From positions 124,001 to 188,000 of the forward strand of contig NZ_JBLZFZ010000003.1 in NCBI RefSeq assembly GCF_050753385.1: a DNA stretch of 64,000 bases. The letters are read 5' to 3'. The notes beneath the pieces are model-generated. The model saw only the letters and a program-made list of their open reading frames with translations. It did no database searches and was not told where the DNA came from. Positions 1-8,708 of the stretch are shown piece by piece. The DNA comes from Pantanalinema rosaneae (GTDB lineage: Bacteria > Cyanobacteriota > Cyanobacteriia > Leptolyngbyales > Leptolyngbyaceae). Position 1 is the first letter of the stretch. Every line of letters begins with the position of its first letter. The position numbers and the translations under genes are program-made.

Positions 1-113
1 AATCCTTCAACCAAATGAATTTTTGTTGGATTCACAAGTACTCGATGTACACCCGCCTGTTGCAGCATCAAGGCATCATTCTTGCCAGAAAGCCCACTAA
101 AATAGAAGCGCAT
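1..113 (-). CDS. Hypothetical protein, N-terminal fragment
   Basis: An open frame starts with ATG at 113 and runs off the left edge of the window, giving 37 codons that begin MRFYFSGLSGKND. It follows the next gene upstream on the same strand by only 4 bases, which is typical of an operon. Nothing in the visible part identifies a family. The coding call rests on the ATG start, the tight spacing and the protein-like composition. Confidence 0.5.
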   Translation of the reverse strand, partial: MRFYFSGLSGKNDALMLQQAGVHRVLVNPTKIHLVEG

Positions 114-117
114 GAAG

Positions 118-402
118 CTACTCGCCATCCTGTTGCAAAGTAGCCAAAGCGTTTTGGATGATTGGTAGGGCATCTTCGTCAGCAACAGGTACAAGTCGAT
201 AAATTCGAGTGTTTTGGGCAGTGTATCCAAAGTCCTCGATCAAGGATGCCAGCAGTTCGGCTGCCCTCTGGAGCGTACCGTAGGTATGGGGTTCTTCTAA
301 TGGCAAAATAGGATAGAAAATCTCCTGCTCTGACCACGGCAGAGGTTCATCAACCTTAACCACTACAAACGCTGGAGAATTTGAGTTTAGCGATTCGGAC
401 AT
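118..402 (-). CDS. Small hypothetical protein, 94 aa
   Basis: This is a 94-residue acidic protein with no signal peptide or membrane segment. The ATG at 402 is preceded by a good ribosome binding site (GGAGAGG, about 4 bases away). The middle (residues about 40-65) should form amphipathic helices. The gene is tightly followed by a partial gene on the same strand and lies in the mobile-element part of the window. The family is not recognised. Confidence 0.6.
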   Translation of the reverse strand: MSESLNSNSPAFVVVKVDEPLPWSEQEIFYPILPLEEPHTYGTLQRAAELLASLIEDFGYTAQNTRIYRLVPVADEDALPIIQNALATLQQDGE

Positions 403-502
403 AGACCTCTCCAGATTAGTAAACAGGTGAGGGCATACAGCCCATCTCAGTTATCTGGAGCGGAAGCTCTACCGCGATCGCGATATCGTGGTGTACTTGG
501 GC

Positions 503-1678
503 TCAGGGAGCAAAGAGGTTCAATTGGACAGGTTTACTAGGTCCTGTTAGTTCTCTCCAATGTTGGTCAAAAGCTTTTAGGCTACGGCATTTGTTTTTTG
601 CCAGCTTGGGAGCAACGACATAAAATTCCTCGAAAGCTGGATAAACGCCTTCTTGCCGTTGATAGCGATAGCATCGTTTGCCATATAGGTCTTCTACTAG
701 GGCATTATGACGTTGGCAAATCACTTCTAACTTGGATTCCATCTGAGCTTTGTTACCTTCATTGATGAGAACCACGTTGCGATCGGAGTTGACGTAGGGC
801 TTGCCATTCTTCCCAATCAATTGTTTGTAAGTGCGTTGCACGTGATAGATTGCCCACTGTAATTGCTGTAATAGCTGCTCTAATTCATCAAAGGCAGCCT
901 GATTACCACTTTTTGCCATCAGATCATAAGCAGTGCCTGATGAGAATAAGTGCATTCGGGGGTTAAACGCCAGGGCGTTCATTTCCATCAGCAGTGTCAA
1001 TCCTGCGGCTTTTGGGTCCCGATCATAGCGGGCGATCGCAGCTTGCTTTTGTTGAAACGGGCAATAGCTACAGGCAGATTTCCTCCAAAGAACTCGCAAA
1101 GTGCTGTAGAGATATTCAATGCAGTCGTCTCTTGTCCATCCCCATTCGATGAGCGGATAGAGAAACTGGTGTCCCTGGCAGGTATAGCCATCAGCCTTAC
1201 CAGCCCGCTTGATTTCATCGGCGTTGTAACCCAAATAGGGACCAAAGGCTTCTGTGATGTGGTCTGAGATCCAGGCATCAAGCACCTCTCCCTTCCAGCG
1301 TTGCGCGCAAATATGAGGTCGTCCCAAGCGAGGTACAGTTCCAGACTGGAGTAAATCACGGCTGAGGGGAAAGTATCCTTCGGTGTGCAGCTCATAGGGC
1401 TGGTGAGTGTCACTGAGAATGATATAGCCATCCAGTTTACTGGTAGAGGCTTTTGCAACCTGCACCAATCGAACCTGGTATTCCCGCATTACCGGAAAGA
1501 GATGAGTTTCACAAAGGTATTTGGTTTCATTCATCTCATCGCCAGTTTGCGCGGCTAGCACAATCAGATTGTGGAAGTCATTGAAGGGACGAGACTGAGG
1601 CTCCAGCAGCCAACGCACGAGGATTGCTGTGCTCTCGACTCCCATGCCCCAATTAAGAAGATGTAGCTGAGGAATCAT
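503..1678 (-). CDS. PP-loop ATPase, PAPS reductase-like, with C-terminal QLNLF clamp-type motif
   Basis: This is a protein of about 391 residues of the adenine-nucleotide alpha-hydrolase/PAPS-reductase-like family. The N-terminal strand and loop LLNWGMGVEST is a PP-loop for ATP. A CSYCPF motif in the middle and an upstream conserved Cys resemble the metal- or sulfur-handling cysteines of the DndC/PAPS group. Proteins of this type are common on phages and plasmids, and their substrates are mostly unknown. The last residues contain QLNLF, which matches the bacterial sliding-clamp-binding consensus QL[SD]LF, so a role near the replication fork is inferred. The ATG at 1678 is preferred over an in-frame TTG at 1708. 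DndC itself is unlikely because no other dnd gene is visible. Confidence 0.75.
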   Translation of the reverse strand: MIPQLHLLNWGMGVESTAILVRWLLEPQSRPFNDFHNLIVLAAQTGDEMNETKYLCETHLFPVMREYQVRLVQVAKASTSKLDGYIILSDTHQPYELHTEGYFPLSRDLLQSGTVPRLGRPHICAQRWKGEVLDAWISDHITEAFGPYLGYNADEIKRAGKADGYTCQGHQFLYPLIEWGWTRDDCIEYLYSTLRVLWRKSACSYCPFQQKQAAIARYDRDPKAAGLTLLMEMNALAFNPRMHLFSSGTAYDLMAKSGNQAAFDELEQLLQQLQWAIYHVQRTYKQLIGKNGKPYVNSDRNVVLINEGNKAQMESKLEVICQRHNALVEDLYGKRCYRYQRQEGVYPAFEEFYVVAPKLAKNKCRSLKAFDQHWRELTGPSKPVQLNLFAP

Positions 1679-1745
1679 GGCATAGAGATAAAAAAATCCT
1701 CCAGACAAGTGCCTGAAGGAGCCAGCAGAAGGGAGCTAGAAGTTC

Positions 1746-2186
1746 TTAAAGGGTGGTTCCTGTTCGCTCAGTGATATGCAGGAACCCGACATTCGTGCCT
1801 TCTGGGTTTGCTTGAGCGATGACATAAAAGAAAGCTTCTGCATCTGGTTGTTTAACGATCAGGTAAGGGTAGCCATCCTGAGTTAAGCCCACCTGGTGGA
1901 TCTGACCACCGATCAACTTAGCGAGTTGTTGTTGATAGGGATTCATAGCGATGTCCTGATTAGTCTGCCCTTGCTGGAGCCAATTATGAAAGTCGATACT
2001 TTCAGGTTCTGGTGCGCGATCGCTGGGTTTAAGCTTGCGTGTGCGGTCGTATATTGCCTCTGGCACTACACTCTTCAGATGCGCGTCAACGGCATTGAAG
2101 TTTACGGTGTGAAGGTTGCCCCAGGGAAGACTCACATGAAAGCGGTGCGGTTCGCCGACCAGGTTGAAGTTGAGATAGTACTCCAT
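1746..2186 (-). CDS. Hypothetical protein, 146 aa
   Basis: This is a soluble 146-residue protein with no membrane segment. The first 50 residues look beta-rich and the C-terminal half has alternating hydrophobic strands (YPYLIVK, AFFYVIAQA, VGFLHI). It sits between the PP-loop gene and the primase gene, all on the same strand. Its promoter region holds the inverted repeat at 2239-2285, which also occurs near the polymerase gene 22 kb away. The family is not recognised. Confidence 0.6.
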   Translation of the reverse strand: MEYYLNFNLVGEPHRFHVSLPWGNLHTVNFNAVDAHLKSVVPEAIYDRTRKLKPSDRAPEPESIDFHNWLQQGQTNQDIAMNPYQQQLAKLIGGQIHQVGLTQDGYPYLIVKQPDAEAFFYVIAQANPEGTNVGFLHITERTGTTL

Positions 2187-2238
2187 ATTGCTCAGAGATT
2201 AAAGATTTGAAAGCAGTGGAGCGGTAGCTCTAAAGTAA

Positions 2239-2285
2239 ACTTAGGGAATAAAAACTGAAGTTTTAGCAAGATCTATTCCCTAAGT
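2239..2285. repeat. 12-bp inverted repeat ACTTAGGGAATA, site 1
   Basis: ACTTAGGGAATA (2239-2250) and its exact complement TATTCCCTAAGT (2274-2285) are separated by 23 bases. The pair lies just downstream of the primase gene and 53-99 bases upstream of the 146-residue gene. The same 12-mer recurs at 24895-25011, again between a replication gene and a small gene. An operator for an element-encoded regulator is the likeliest role; a transcription stop is also possible. Confidence 0.75.
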
Positions 2286-2304
2286 CAATTGCAGGGGTAC
2301 TTAA

Positions 2305-3642
2305 TCAGCAGGATAGGCGGGTCAGGGGTTGAACCGTTGGTTTACCATGTCTTTTATGTTTCCGCGATCGCCATTGACTTACACTTACAAGAATTGAGTC
2401 AAGGCTGCGACTAGCAAAAGCAGGGGTTTTGCTAGCACTCTGCCAGATGGTTTCTGCTTCGGCAGCATCTAAAGGGGGTGTACAGCGATCGCAGTATTGC
2501 TCGAAGAGTCGATACGGATCAGGATGGTGAGCAATCTGGTGTCGGGTTAATAGATCAGCGGTTCCCAATAGATTTCGAGCTAGCTTGTATCCTGCGTTGT
2601 TACGGTTGCCTTCCAGCTCACCGTACTTTAAGAGGGCGCGATCGCTTTTTGTCAGGCAGATGGTTAGCGGAATTGAGATCCCGCTAGCGCGGTGATGTTT
2701 GAGAGATAAGTGATTATCTCTTGCAAGGCTTGTTCCAAGTCTCCGATGCTTCAGCACAGTTGAGCGAGATCTTAGAGCAGGCGGTTGAGTCAGTGCGGAG
2801 TGTGGGTCAACAGAATCATTCATTTTCGCCAGATGAACCAGTTGTACCCACTTCCGCCAATGCTGATCCGATAGTCCATAAGGAAACAGTCCAGTGGCAT
2901 CCAAAGCAGTATTCAGCTTCCTGAAACTGTATTGGGACGTGGAATAATCCTCCAAGGTGATTGCTCTAGCACTGCTCAACTCCCCATTTTTTACTTCCCT
3001 GCGAACCATACCTGGAAGCCGCATAGAACGCGCTAAATTGCAGATTGCTGGGTCAGCATTTTGAGCGATCGCAAGTTTCCGATTCAGCAAGATCCAGTTC
3101 TCTGGAGATAGCCCAACACTGCATCTGAGATATACATGGAGGGACTTTCCCCCGGTATAGACAACTGCTGCGGGTTCTAACCCAGTCATATGCTTAAATC
3201 GTTCCAACGCACCATATTGATCAGTCAGAGGTAAATCATCAATTTCGTAGAAAAGGCACTGACATTGCCTGACATGGTTGTTGCTAATCCCTTTATCAGG
3301 TTGGTTGGGATAGAAGCTAACGGTTGCACCCAAATAGGAAAATTTGAATGCAAGTGCCCACCCATCTGCATAGCGTTTGGGAGTGAGTTGCCAGCAGGTA
3401 TTACCCTGGCGATCTCGCCCACCCTGAGTGCAGCAGTAGAGGGTAAAGCCCTGGGGAGTGATGCTGCCACAAAAAATGTAATGACCGTAGATCAGTTGAT
3501 TGTTCTTCCAGTAGCAGTTCCAGTTGTCAGGAATGATTTCTACAGGCAGATCCCAGGAAATTCGTAACCAGATTTTAGCACCTGACACAAAGCCAATGTG
3601 CCTGAGAAATTGAATCGTCATTTGTCGCAGATTGACATTCAT
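2305..3642 (-). CDS. Archaeo-eukaryotic-type primase (RepB-like) with C-terminal PriCT-like domain
   Basis: This 445-residue protein has the hallmarks of plasmid AEP-superfamily primases. The acidic metal motif is FYEIDD (about residues 131-136), the catalytic GGKSLHVY with its histidine follows at about 164-171, and ARSMRLPG lies near 205-212. The GNRNNAGYKLARNLLG segment near 342-357 resembles the PriCT-1 module that often follows such primases. It probably makes primers for replication of the element. The ATG at 3642 is the only good start. It is transcribed in the same direction as the relaxase upstream. Assignment to the superfamily is firm; the exact subfamily is not. Confidence 0.8.
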   Translation of the reverse strand: MNVNLRQMTIQFLRHIGFVSGAKIWLRISWDLPVEIIPDNWNCYWKNNQLIYGHYIFCGSITPQGFTLYCCTQGGRDRQGNTCWQLTPKRYADGWALAFKFSYLGATVSFYPNQPDKGISNNHVRQCQCLFYEIDDLPLTDQYGALERFKHMTGLEPAAVVYTGGKSLHVYLRCSVGLSPENWILLNRKLAIAQNADPAICNLARSMRLPGMVRREVKNGELSSARAITLEDYSTSQYSFRKLNTALDATGLFPYGLSDQHWRKWVQLVHLAKMNDSVDPHSALTQPPALRSRSTVLKHRRLGTSLARDNHLSLKHHRASGISIPLTICLTKSDRALLKYGELEGNRNNAGYKLARNLLGTADLLTRHQIAHHPDPYRLFEQYCDRCTPPLDAAEAETIWQSASKTPAFASRSLDSILVSVSQWRSRKHKRHGKPTVQPLTRLSC

Positions 3643-3697
3643 CGCAGTTAAGCCAAGAGCGTTGTTACTCTCTGAGTGGCGTTAGCTGCCCTGACTA

Positions 3698-4636
3698 TCA
3701 AAGTTCTAACTCTCGTTGTCGGTGTTTTGATAATTTGGATTTTTTGCGATGTTTCGCTGCATTATCGTCTCGTTGGATCTCTTCTATATTCGATACCTGC
3801 ACTAACGAATCTGCATCGATTCCACTGGTAGTTGATGAATTAACGGACTGTTCTACCAGTTTTTTAATTAATTCCGCATCTCGATGTGAGTCATAGTTTA
3901 CTCCCCTGTACCTCTGCAAGCCTTGGAAGGTGTAGGCTTTGCCCAGATGAGTTCCACTGAAAGCAATACCATTTAATTCGTAGCTGATGCCTTTTACCCC
4001 ACCAGTTTGACGATCGCGAATCCGAACACTGATGCCGTTTTGCTGTAGCTGCCCAATTAGCTGAGGCATAGTGACAGGAGATTGAGTGGCTTGATCAAGC
4101 GATCGCTGAAGCTGCACTCGAATACTTTCCTCACCAGTCCGAGCCAGTAATCGCTGTTCTCCAGTAGTGGGGCTACGGCTGTCTTGTTCCTGGCTGGAGT
4201 GGAGCGATCGCAACCCATAGTCCTGTTCCAACTGGCGAATAGCGGCTTCACTCCGGCGATAATCCCAGCTATCGGAAACGGTTGTTCCATCCAACCGAAC
4301 CCGACTGGCGACAATGTGTGCATGATCATGGTCGCGATCGCTATGCCGCACAACGACATACTGATTCATGTCAAAGCCCATTGCCTGAAGATATTTCTGG
4401 GCAATATCGTGCCAGGTGTCATTCTCCAGATGCTCGGTGTAATGCAAACTCAGGGAGGCGTGGTAGACGATTCGACTTACTCTGGGGTTTAACTGTCGGC
4501 AAAATCGGAACTCCGCTGCTAACCCACGCGGGGTTGTTTCCTCCATATTGCTGCCAATTAAGCTGGCTCCATCTTTGCCAAATAGATAATTGAGCAGTTT
4601 GCTAAAGCTTCGACCTTTAATTTGTTTGCCGATCAC
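3698..4636 (-). CDS. MobA/VirD2-type relaxase
   Basis: This 312-residue relaxase would nick oriT and stay covalently bound to the transferred strand. The metal-binding motif III is clear at about 98-107 (HSDRDHDHAH, the HxDx4HxH pattern of MOBP-type enzymes). The tyrosine in LLNYLFG (about residue 16) is the likely nucleophile. The C-terminus is basic (RKKSKLSKHRQRELEL). It starts with GTG at 4636, overlapping the stop of the MobC gene by 4 bases, so the two are translationally coupled. The protein is shorter than relaxases fused to primases, but a separate primase gene lies immediately downstream. Confidence 0.88.
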   Translation of the reverse strand: MIGKQIKGRSFSKLLNYLFGKDGASLIGSNMEETTPRGLAAEFRFCRQLNPRVSRIVYHASLSLHYTEHLENDTWHDIAQKYLQAMGFDMNQYVVVRHSDRDHDHAHIVASRVRLDGTTVSDSWDYRRSEAAIRQLEQDYGLRSLHSSQEQDSRSPTTGEQRLLARTGEESIRVQLQRSLDQATQSPVTMPQLIGQLQQNGISVRIRDRQTGGVKGISYELNGIAFSGTHLGKAYTFQGLQRYRGVNYDSHRDAELIKKLVEQSVNSSTTSGIDADSLVQVSNIEEIQRDDNAAKHRKKSKLSKHRQRELEL

Positions 4637-5019
4637 GATTCGTCTTCAATCTCTGTCATGAATTCCAGGTCAGTAAGTTCTCGCCGTATTTGGCTCAAGA
4701 GACTTCTGGTTTGATTCAATAACTCCTGATCGACCACGATCGGAGTTGCTTGAAGTGGAGCAATGGTGTTGGTGCTAGCCTTTGTGTTAGCAAGTATTGC
4801 CTTAGCAATTTGATTCAGGCTGTCACTGATTTTGGTTAGTTCCCAGTAGGTTAGACCCGCGATTCGGGTGACGCGCCGGGGGAGCTGATTTTTCAACGTC
4901 TTGGCACGAAACAACTCTGCCATCGTCAGGTTGTTCTCTGCCGCCATACAGCGCACCTGCTCTTTCTCCTCAGCATTGAGGGAGATATGAAACTTGATAG
5001 GACGTTTCTGCGATGACAT
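4633..5019 (-). CDS. mobC: MobC-like relaxosome accessory protein
   Basis: This 128-residue protein resembles plasmid MobC. It has a ribbon-helix-helix-like N-terminus (KFHISLNAEEKEQVRCMAAENNLTMAE) for DNA binding, then the typical helix around LNQIAKAIL and a C-terminal helical segment. MobC helps the relaxase melt and recognise oriT. The ATG at 5019 is preferred over an in-frame TTG at 5028. It is the first gene of a mobC-relaxase-primase unit that diverges from parM across a 500-base gap where oriT would be expected. Confidence 0.82.
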   Translation of the reverse strand: MSSQKRPIKFHISLNAEEKEQVRCMAAENNLTMAELFRAKTLKNQLPRRVTRIAGLTYWELTKISDSLNQIAKAILANTKASTNTIAPLQATPIVVDQELLNQTRSLLSQIRRELTDLEFMTEIEDES

Positions 5020-5522
5020 TCCAGCCAATCAGGAAGACGGTGAAGATTCTTCTCTAGCTTTGCTGTTCCTTCGTTGACTTGTGATCGACCAGTCGGTTAT
5101 CTTTTTGATTTCTGCATCGGGCAATAGCCTTTTACAACAAACAAAGCTCACGGGTGTTGCAATAACACCATTGTTTTATTCCAATAGATGAATATACATT
5201 ACAACATGGCTTGCTCTGCATCCTGGATTTTGAACGGGTACTGTAGTCTGTTGTAAGAATGTGGGTCATGGGTGGAATGCTGCGAGAAACCTGTGGACAT
5301 TTGAGGGCATTGAGTGTCAACAAGTTCGGCTTATTAGGAATTCAGCGCCTTGATCGGGTGGTCAAATGAGGATGGAGACGAACCATTGAGGGAAACTGTG
5401 GTCATTTGTGAACCCCTGTGTGTGAGAAAATCCGGGTTTCTCTTTTCTATCCACATGGATGATGAGCATTCATTCAGTGCTTGCTAAGTTGAGGAAGCGC
5501 TAACCTAACTGATTAACCCGTG
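5020..5522. other. Intergenic region, candidate oriT and/or partition site
   Basis: This 500-base divergent gap separates mobC (-) and parM (+). It holds a hairpin GGTGTT-GCAAT-AACACC (5153-5169), a second hairpin GAGAAA-N7-TTTCTC (5424-5442), and near-repeats CTGTGGACATTTGAGGG (5291-5307) and CTGTGGTCATTTGTGAA (5396-5412), with a related GGTGGTCAAATGAGG between them. No gene is convincing here. Position next to mobC suggests oriT. The iterated motif next to parM could equally be a centromere-like or autoregulatory site. Confidence 0.5.
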
Positions 5523-6653
5523 ATGTCTGACCTCACGTTGACTTTCGATCCAGGCTCCTCACTCAGTAAAGTGATCTATCACTTAGCGGATGGCAGACCT
5601 CGATTGCTGCTTATGGAGCCTGAAGTGATTGAACTCAGCTTGAGTTCAATTGATGCCCACTTGAGAACCAGAGGAAGCCTTGGTATCACCCGACCTGAAG
5701 ATGATGTTTGGCTGCAATGTAGTGATAGTCAACACTGTCAGGTGGTTGGTTATTTAGCACGTCAGTTTCTGGCAGCCGTGCGGATGAATGAGTTGAAATA
5801 TGAACGGGCTTTATACAAAGTGCTGGCATCTGTAGGAGCAATCGCCATACAAACTAATCTACCTCGAAAGTTTTCTGTTGCGATCTCTGCTTTGTTACCC
5901 TACAGCGAATACCAGAATGCTCAACGCTTTCAGCAACTTCTGAAACAACATCTCAAGAATTATAGCTTTCGCGGTGAACGCCTCCAGGTCAAGCTAGAAG
6001 CCTTTGAGTGTCGTCCCGAGGGGGGAGGTTTAGCAATGGCGCGAGTGATGCAGAACGGGGCAGAGTGGTTCCAGCAACAGACGTTGGCTGTGCTGATGTT
6101 TGGGCATCGGAATACCAGCCTATTGCTGTTTGAACGGGGCAAGCTGGCGATCGGTAACACCACCGATTTGGGCTTTCATCAACTGGTAGATAAGGTATTA
6201 AACCGTACCTCTGGTCAAAGTGCTGATTCGTTAACGAGCGCAATCTATAGTATTGGCAATCAGATCGCCCCTGATAATCCACAACTTCAACATCTGGTGA
6301 AGACGCGATCGCCTACTGAACAAAAACTAGAACGCGAACAAATTGTCACTGCTATTTTGACTGCCAAAGAGGAGTACTGGTCACGATTGCAAGATTGGCT
6401 TGACACCATGCTGCCGAATGTCACAGAGGTGATTATTTCTGGCGGAGCTGCTCTTTATCTCCATGATGAATTGGAAAGTTATCTCAATCGAACCCCGACC
6501 TATTGGGGTAATGACCTTCAGCGACGATTACAAGACCTGTTAGGACTGGATTATCGCTCGAACCGTTTAGATGCAGAGGCACTGTCCTTTCGTTTAATTG
6601 ATGCTTTTGGAATGTACTGCGACTTTGTTGAGCAGTTGGCGGAGGTCGCATGA
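5523..6653 (+). CDS. ParM/StbA-like actin-family partition ATPase
   Basis: This 376-residue protein has the actin-fold landmarks: phosphate-1 loop TFDPGSSLSKVIY near the N-terminus, phosphate-2 loop LMFGHRNTSLLLF near residue 195, and adenosine loop VIISGGAALYL near 305. Plasmid actin-like proteins polymerise to push sister plasmids apart. The ATG at 5523 is chosen; a GTG lies one codon earlier. The stop overlaps the next gene by 4 bases, and the five genes to 9242 form one likely operon. Several cyanobacterial elements pair such a ParM-like protein with a ParA-like ATPase, as here. Confidence 0.78.
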   Translation: MSDLTLTFDPGSSLSKVIYHLADGRPRLLLMEPEVIELSLSSIDAHLRTRGSLGITRPEDDVWLQCSDSQHCQVVGYLARQFLAAVRMNELKYERALYKVLASVGAIAIQTNLPRKFSVAISALLPYSEYQNAQRFQQLLKQHLKNYSFRGERLQVKLEAFECRPEGGGLAMARVMQNGAEWFQQQTLAVLMFGHRNTSLLLFERGKLAIGNTTDLGFHQLVDKVLNRTSGQSADSLTSAIYSIGNQIAPDNPQLQHLVKTRSPTEQKLEREQIVTAILTAKEEYWSRLQDWLDTMLPNVTEVIISGGAALYLHDELESYLNRTPTYWGNDLQRRLQDLLGLDYRSNRLDAEALSFRLIDAFGMYCDFVEQLAEVA

Positions 6654-7036
6654 ACAATATTTCCCAAACCTCGCGCAAACGCGAAGATTTCAGCTTTCGC
6701 TATTCGCCCTACACCGACACTTCAGACGGTGTATTGACAGCATTTTTGAAGAAAGGTGATGGCGTGAGGCAGGGCAAAGAGTTGATGTTGGAGTCCGCTA
6801 GAGCTTTTTGGATGGTAGCCGCTCGTCAGGCAGAAGGTCTGTTGAGCCAGGAAGAACTACGCCAACTGGGATTGAGCTGCTGTCGTGCTTTGGAACGTCA
6901 GGCAGACTATATCCGGGAATGTTTGCAACTACCAATTCCATCTGCTGAATCTTCAACAATCGAATATACCAATGGCGATCGCCAAAATGGCAGTAACAAG
7001 CCCGCCGAACGGACAACCCGAACCATGTGGCAATAG
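6650..7036 (+). CDS. Hypothetical protein, possible ParM partner
   Basis: This 128-residue protein starts with an ATG that overlaps the parM stop by 4 bases. It has a basic N-terminus (SRKRED), a central helical region (residues about 40-90) and a polar, probably disordered C-terminal tail. The position is that of a ParR-type adaptor, but no ribbon-helix-helix motif is obvious, so the link is inferred from context only. It is followed by the ParA-like gene after 9 bases. Confidence 0.6.
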   Translation: MNNISQTSRKREDFSFRYSPYTDTSDGVLTAFLKKGDGVRQGKELMLESARAFWMVAARQAEGLLSQEELRQLGLSCCRALERQADYIRECLQLPIPSAESSTIEYTNGDRQNGSNKPAERTTRTMWQ

Positions 7037-7045
7037 GAGAGCGCA

Positions 7046-7873
7046 ATGGCAATCATTCATTTCATTGATGGTGAGAAGGGTGGCGTGGGCAAATCTCTGT
7101 TTGCTCGGGTGATGGTGCAATATTGCATCGATCGCCAGTTGCCCCATGTATTGGTAGAAGCCGATCGCAGCAATCCTGACGTAGGGGAAGTCTACCCTGA
7201 AGGATGTGAGCGGGCCGTCTTTAGTGAAGCCGAACGCAAAGCCTATGATGCCGATCGCATTTTTGACCTGGCAATCAAAACTCCAGTGATTGTGAATCTT
7301 CCCGCTCAGGTCTTTCCAGCCGTCACCGATTGGATTGAGCGTAATGGAGTGCTTGAGATGGGAGCGCAGCATGGGGTCAGTATCTGTAAGTGGTTTATCT
7401 GCACTGGCGGCTATGACAGTGTGCAGCTTTTCATCCAATCTTTGAAGCAGTTTGATGGCAAAGTGCAGCATGTTTTTGTCCGCAACTGGGGACTCTGTGA
7501 TGATTGGTCCCACCTGGACAGTAGAGAGGAACTACAAAAACTCCTGGCAAAGCAAAAAGTCCCCGTGCTTGACTTTCCTAAATTCAGCTATCGAGAGCGG
7601 GATCACCTGGATGCCAAGCGACTTGCTTTTTCAGCAGGTAGGGAGAGTGGTGAACTGGGCGTTTTAGGGAAGCAGCGGCTCCATACGTTTCTGAAGAGTG
7701 CTTATCAGGCGATCGACCAGGCAAACATCTGGAAACTCTCACCCTCAGAAGTTAGTCCTTCAAAGCCAACTGCGACTGATGAGCCATCAATGGCAGATGG
7801 AGAAGCTACCATTCAAACGGCTGAACCAGCAGCCAGCGGTTCTAAATCCCGCAATAGCAAACGTTCAAGCTAA
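7046..7873 (+). CDS. ParA/MobD-like P-loop ATPase
   Basis: This 275-residue ATPase has the deviant Walker A loop GEKGGVGKS at residues 9-17, the signature of ParA/MinD proteins. A plausible second acidic motif follows in VLVEADRSNPD. ParA-type proteins on mobile elements act in partition or as MobD-like relaxosome helpers. The tail beyond about residue 225 is polar and low in complexity. The ATG at 7046 has a GGAG site upstream. It is part of the parM operon; the next gene follows after 14 bases. Confidence 0.82.
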   Translation: MAIIHFIDGEKGGVGKSLFARVMVQYCIDRQLPHVLVEADRSNPDVGEVYPEGCERAVFSEAERKAYDADRIFDLAIKTPVIVNLPAQVFPAVTDWIERNGVLEMGAQHGVSICKWFICTGGYDSVQLFIQSLKQFDGKVQHVFVRNWGLCDDWSHLDSREELQKLLAKQKVPVLDFPKFSYRERDHLDAKRLAFSAGRESGELGVLGKQRLHTFLKSAYQAIDQANIWKLSPSEVSPSKPTATDEPSMADGEATIQTAEPAASGSKSRNSKRSS

Positions 7874-7887
7874 GGGAGGTAAGGCTT

Positions 7888-8670
7888 ATGAGCAATCCCC
7901 GCCAAATAGAAGAACCTTTGGATCTAGATGAGCAATTTCTGGAATCGATGGCTGCCAGGGGTAAAGGTCTAAATCGGATTCCCTACCCGACCCTGCTCGA
8001 TCTAGCAATTCGCGGTAAGGATGATTCTTTCAAAGCCAGGGTTTGGGAAATTGTGGTGCAAACTGGAATTGACCCAGACGATCCAGCTTTTTTGATGCTG
8101 GTGGCTACGGGCAGGCTAGAAGTGCTGCTAGAGGACAGCCCCCAAGAGATGGAGACAATGTTTGATCAGTGGCAGACGCAGTTATACGATCGGCTCCAGA
8201 CCTATGAAAAGGTAGCGATCAAGGGACACCAAAAGGCGATCGCCCAAACCGTCTCTGCTCTGATTCGTCGCACAGAGTTTGAGCGGGCTATTCACTCGGT
8301 TCCCTCATTGATTGCAGCCGGGGTATTGCTCCTGGTTACAGCCGGATTGGGAGGATTCTTGGGCATTGCTGGACTTTCCTGGTATCAAGCCAGTCGCCCC
8401 CTCGATCCCGCCGGACCCCGACAACTGACATTAGAGCAAGCCAAAGCGTTAGAATGGGCAACCAGTGCCGAGGGACTATTTGCCCGCAACCTAGTGAATT
8501 GGAATCAGGACTTGTTAAGCCGCGATCGCAGTGGACAGCTTGTCTGTGCCAATGAAGTGAAGCGTTTGGGTGTCACCCTGGAGATGCTGCCTAATCGAAA
8601 AGCGACTGCCGGATTCTGCACGTTATGGGTTCAGCCTCCTAATCAACGCGAATTTGCGCCCGTTCAATGA
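7888..8670 (+). CDS. Single-pass membrane protein, DUF6753-like
   Basis: This 260-residue protein has a cytosolic N-terminal half (about 1-130), one strongly hydrophobic segment (about residues 141-163, LIAAGVLLLVTAGLGGFLGIAG) and a periplasmic-looking C-terminal part with two cysteines. A strong ribbon of GGGAGG lies just upstream of the ATG. The layout resembles a family seen beside ParA genes in cyanobacterial elements (I recall DUF6753, not verified). A role in the transfer apparatus is a guess from the neighbours. Confidence 0.65.
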   Translation: MSNPRQIEEPLDLDEQFLESMAARGKGLNRIPYPTLLDLAIRGKDDSFKARVWEIVVQTGIDPDDPAFLMLVATGRLEVLLEDSPQEMETMFDQWQTQLYDRLQTYEKVAIKGHQKAIAQTVSALIRRTEFERAIHSVPSLIAAGVLLLVTAGLGGFLGIAGLSWYQASRPLDPAGPRQLTLEQAKALEWATSAEGLFARNLVNWNQDLLSRDRSGQLVCANEVKRLGVTLEMLPNRKATAGFCTLWVQPPNQREFAPVQ

Positions 8671-8708
8671 AACTAAGCATCTATCCAAAGTTTGAGGGGA
8701 ATTTACCA

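Noticed and set aside
503..1678. DndC of a phosphorothioation system
   Set aside because: The PP-loop and Cys motif fit the wider family, but no dndB, dndD or dndE gene is nearby.
2239..2285. Telomere-like or hairpin-end structure because of the TTAGGG word
   Set aside because: Only one TTAGGG per arm, embedded in a longer unique 12-mer; no tandem array.
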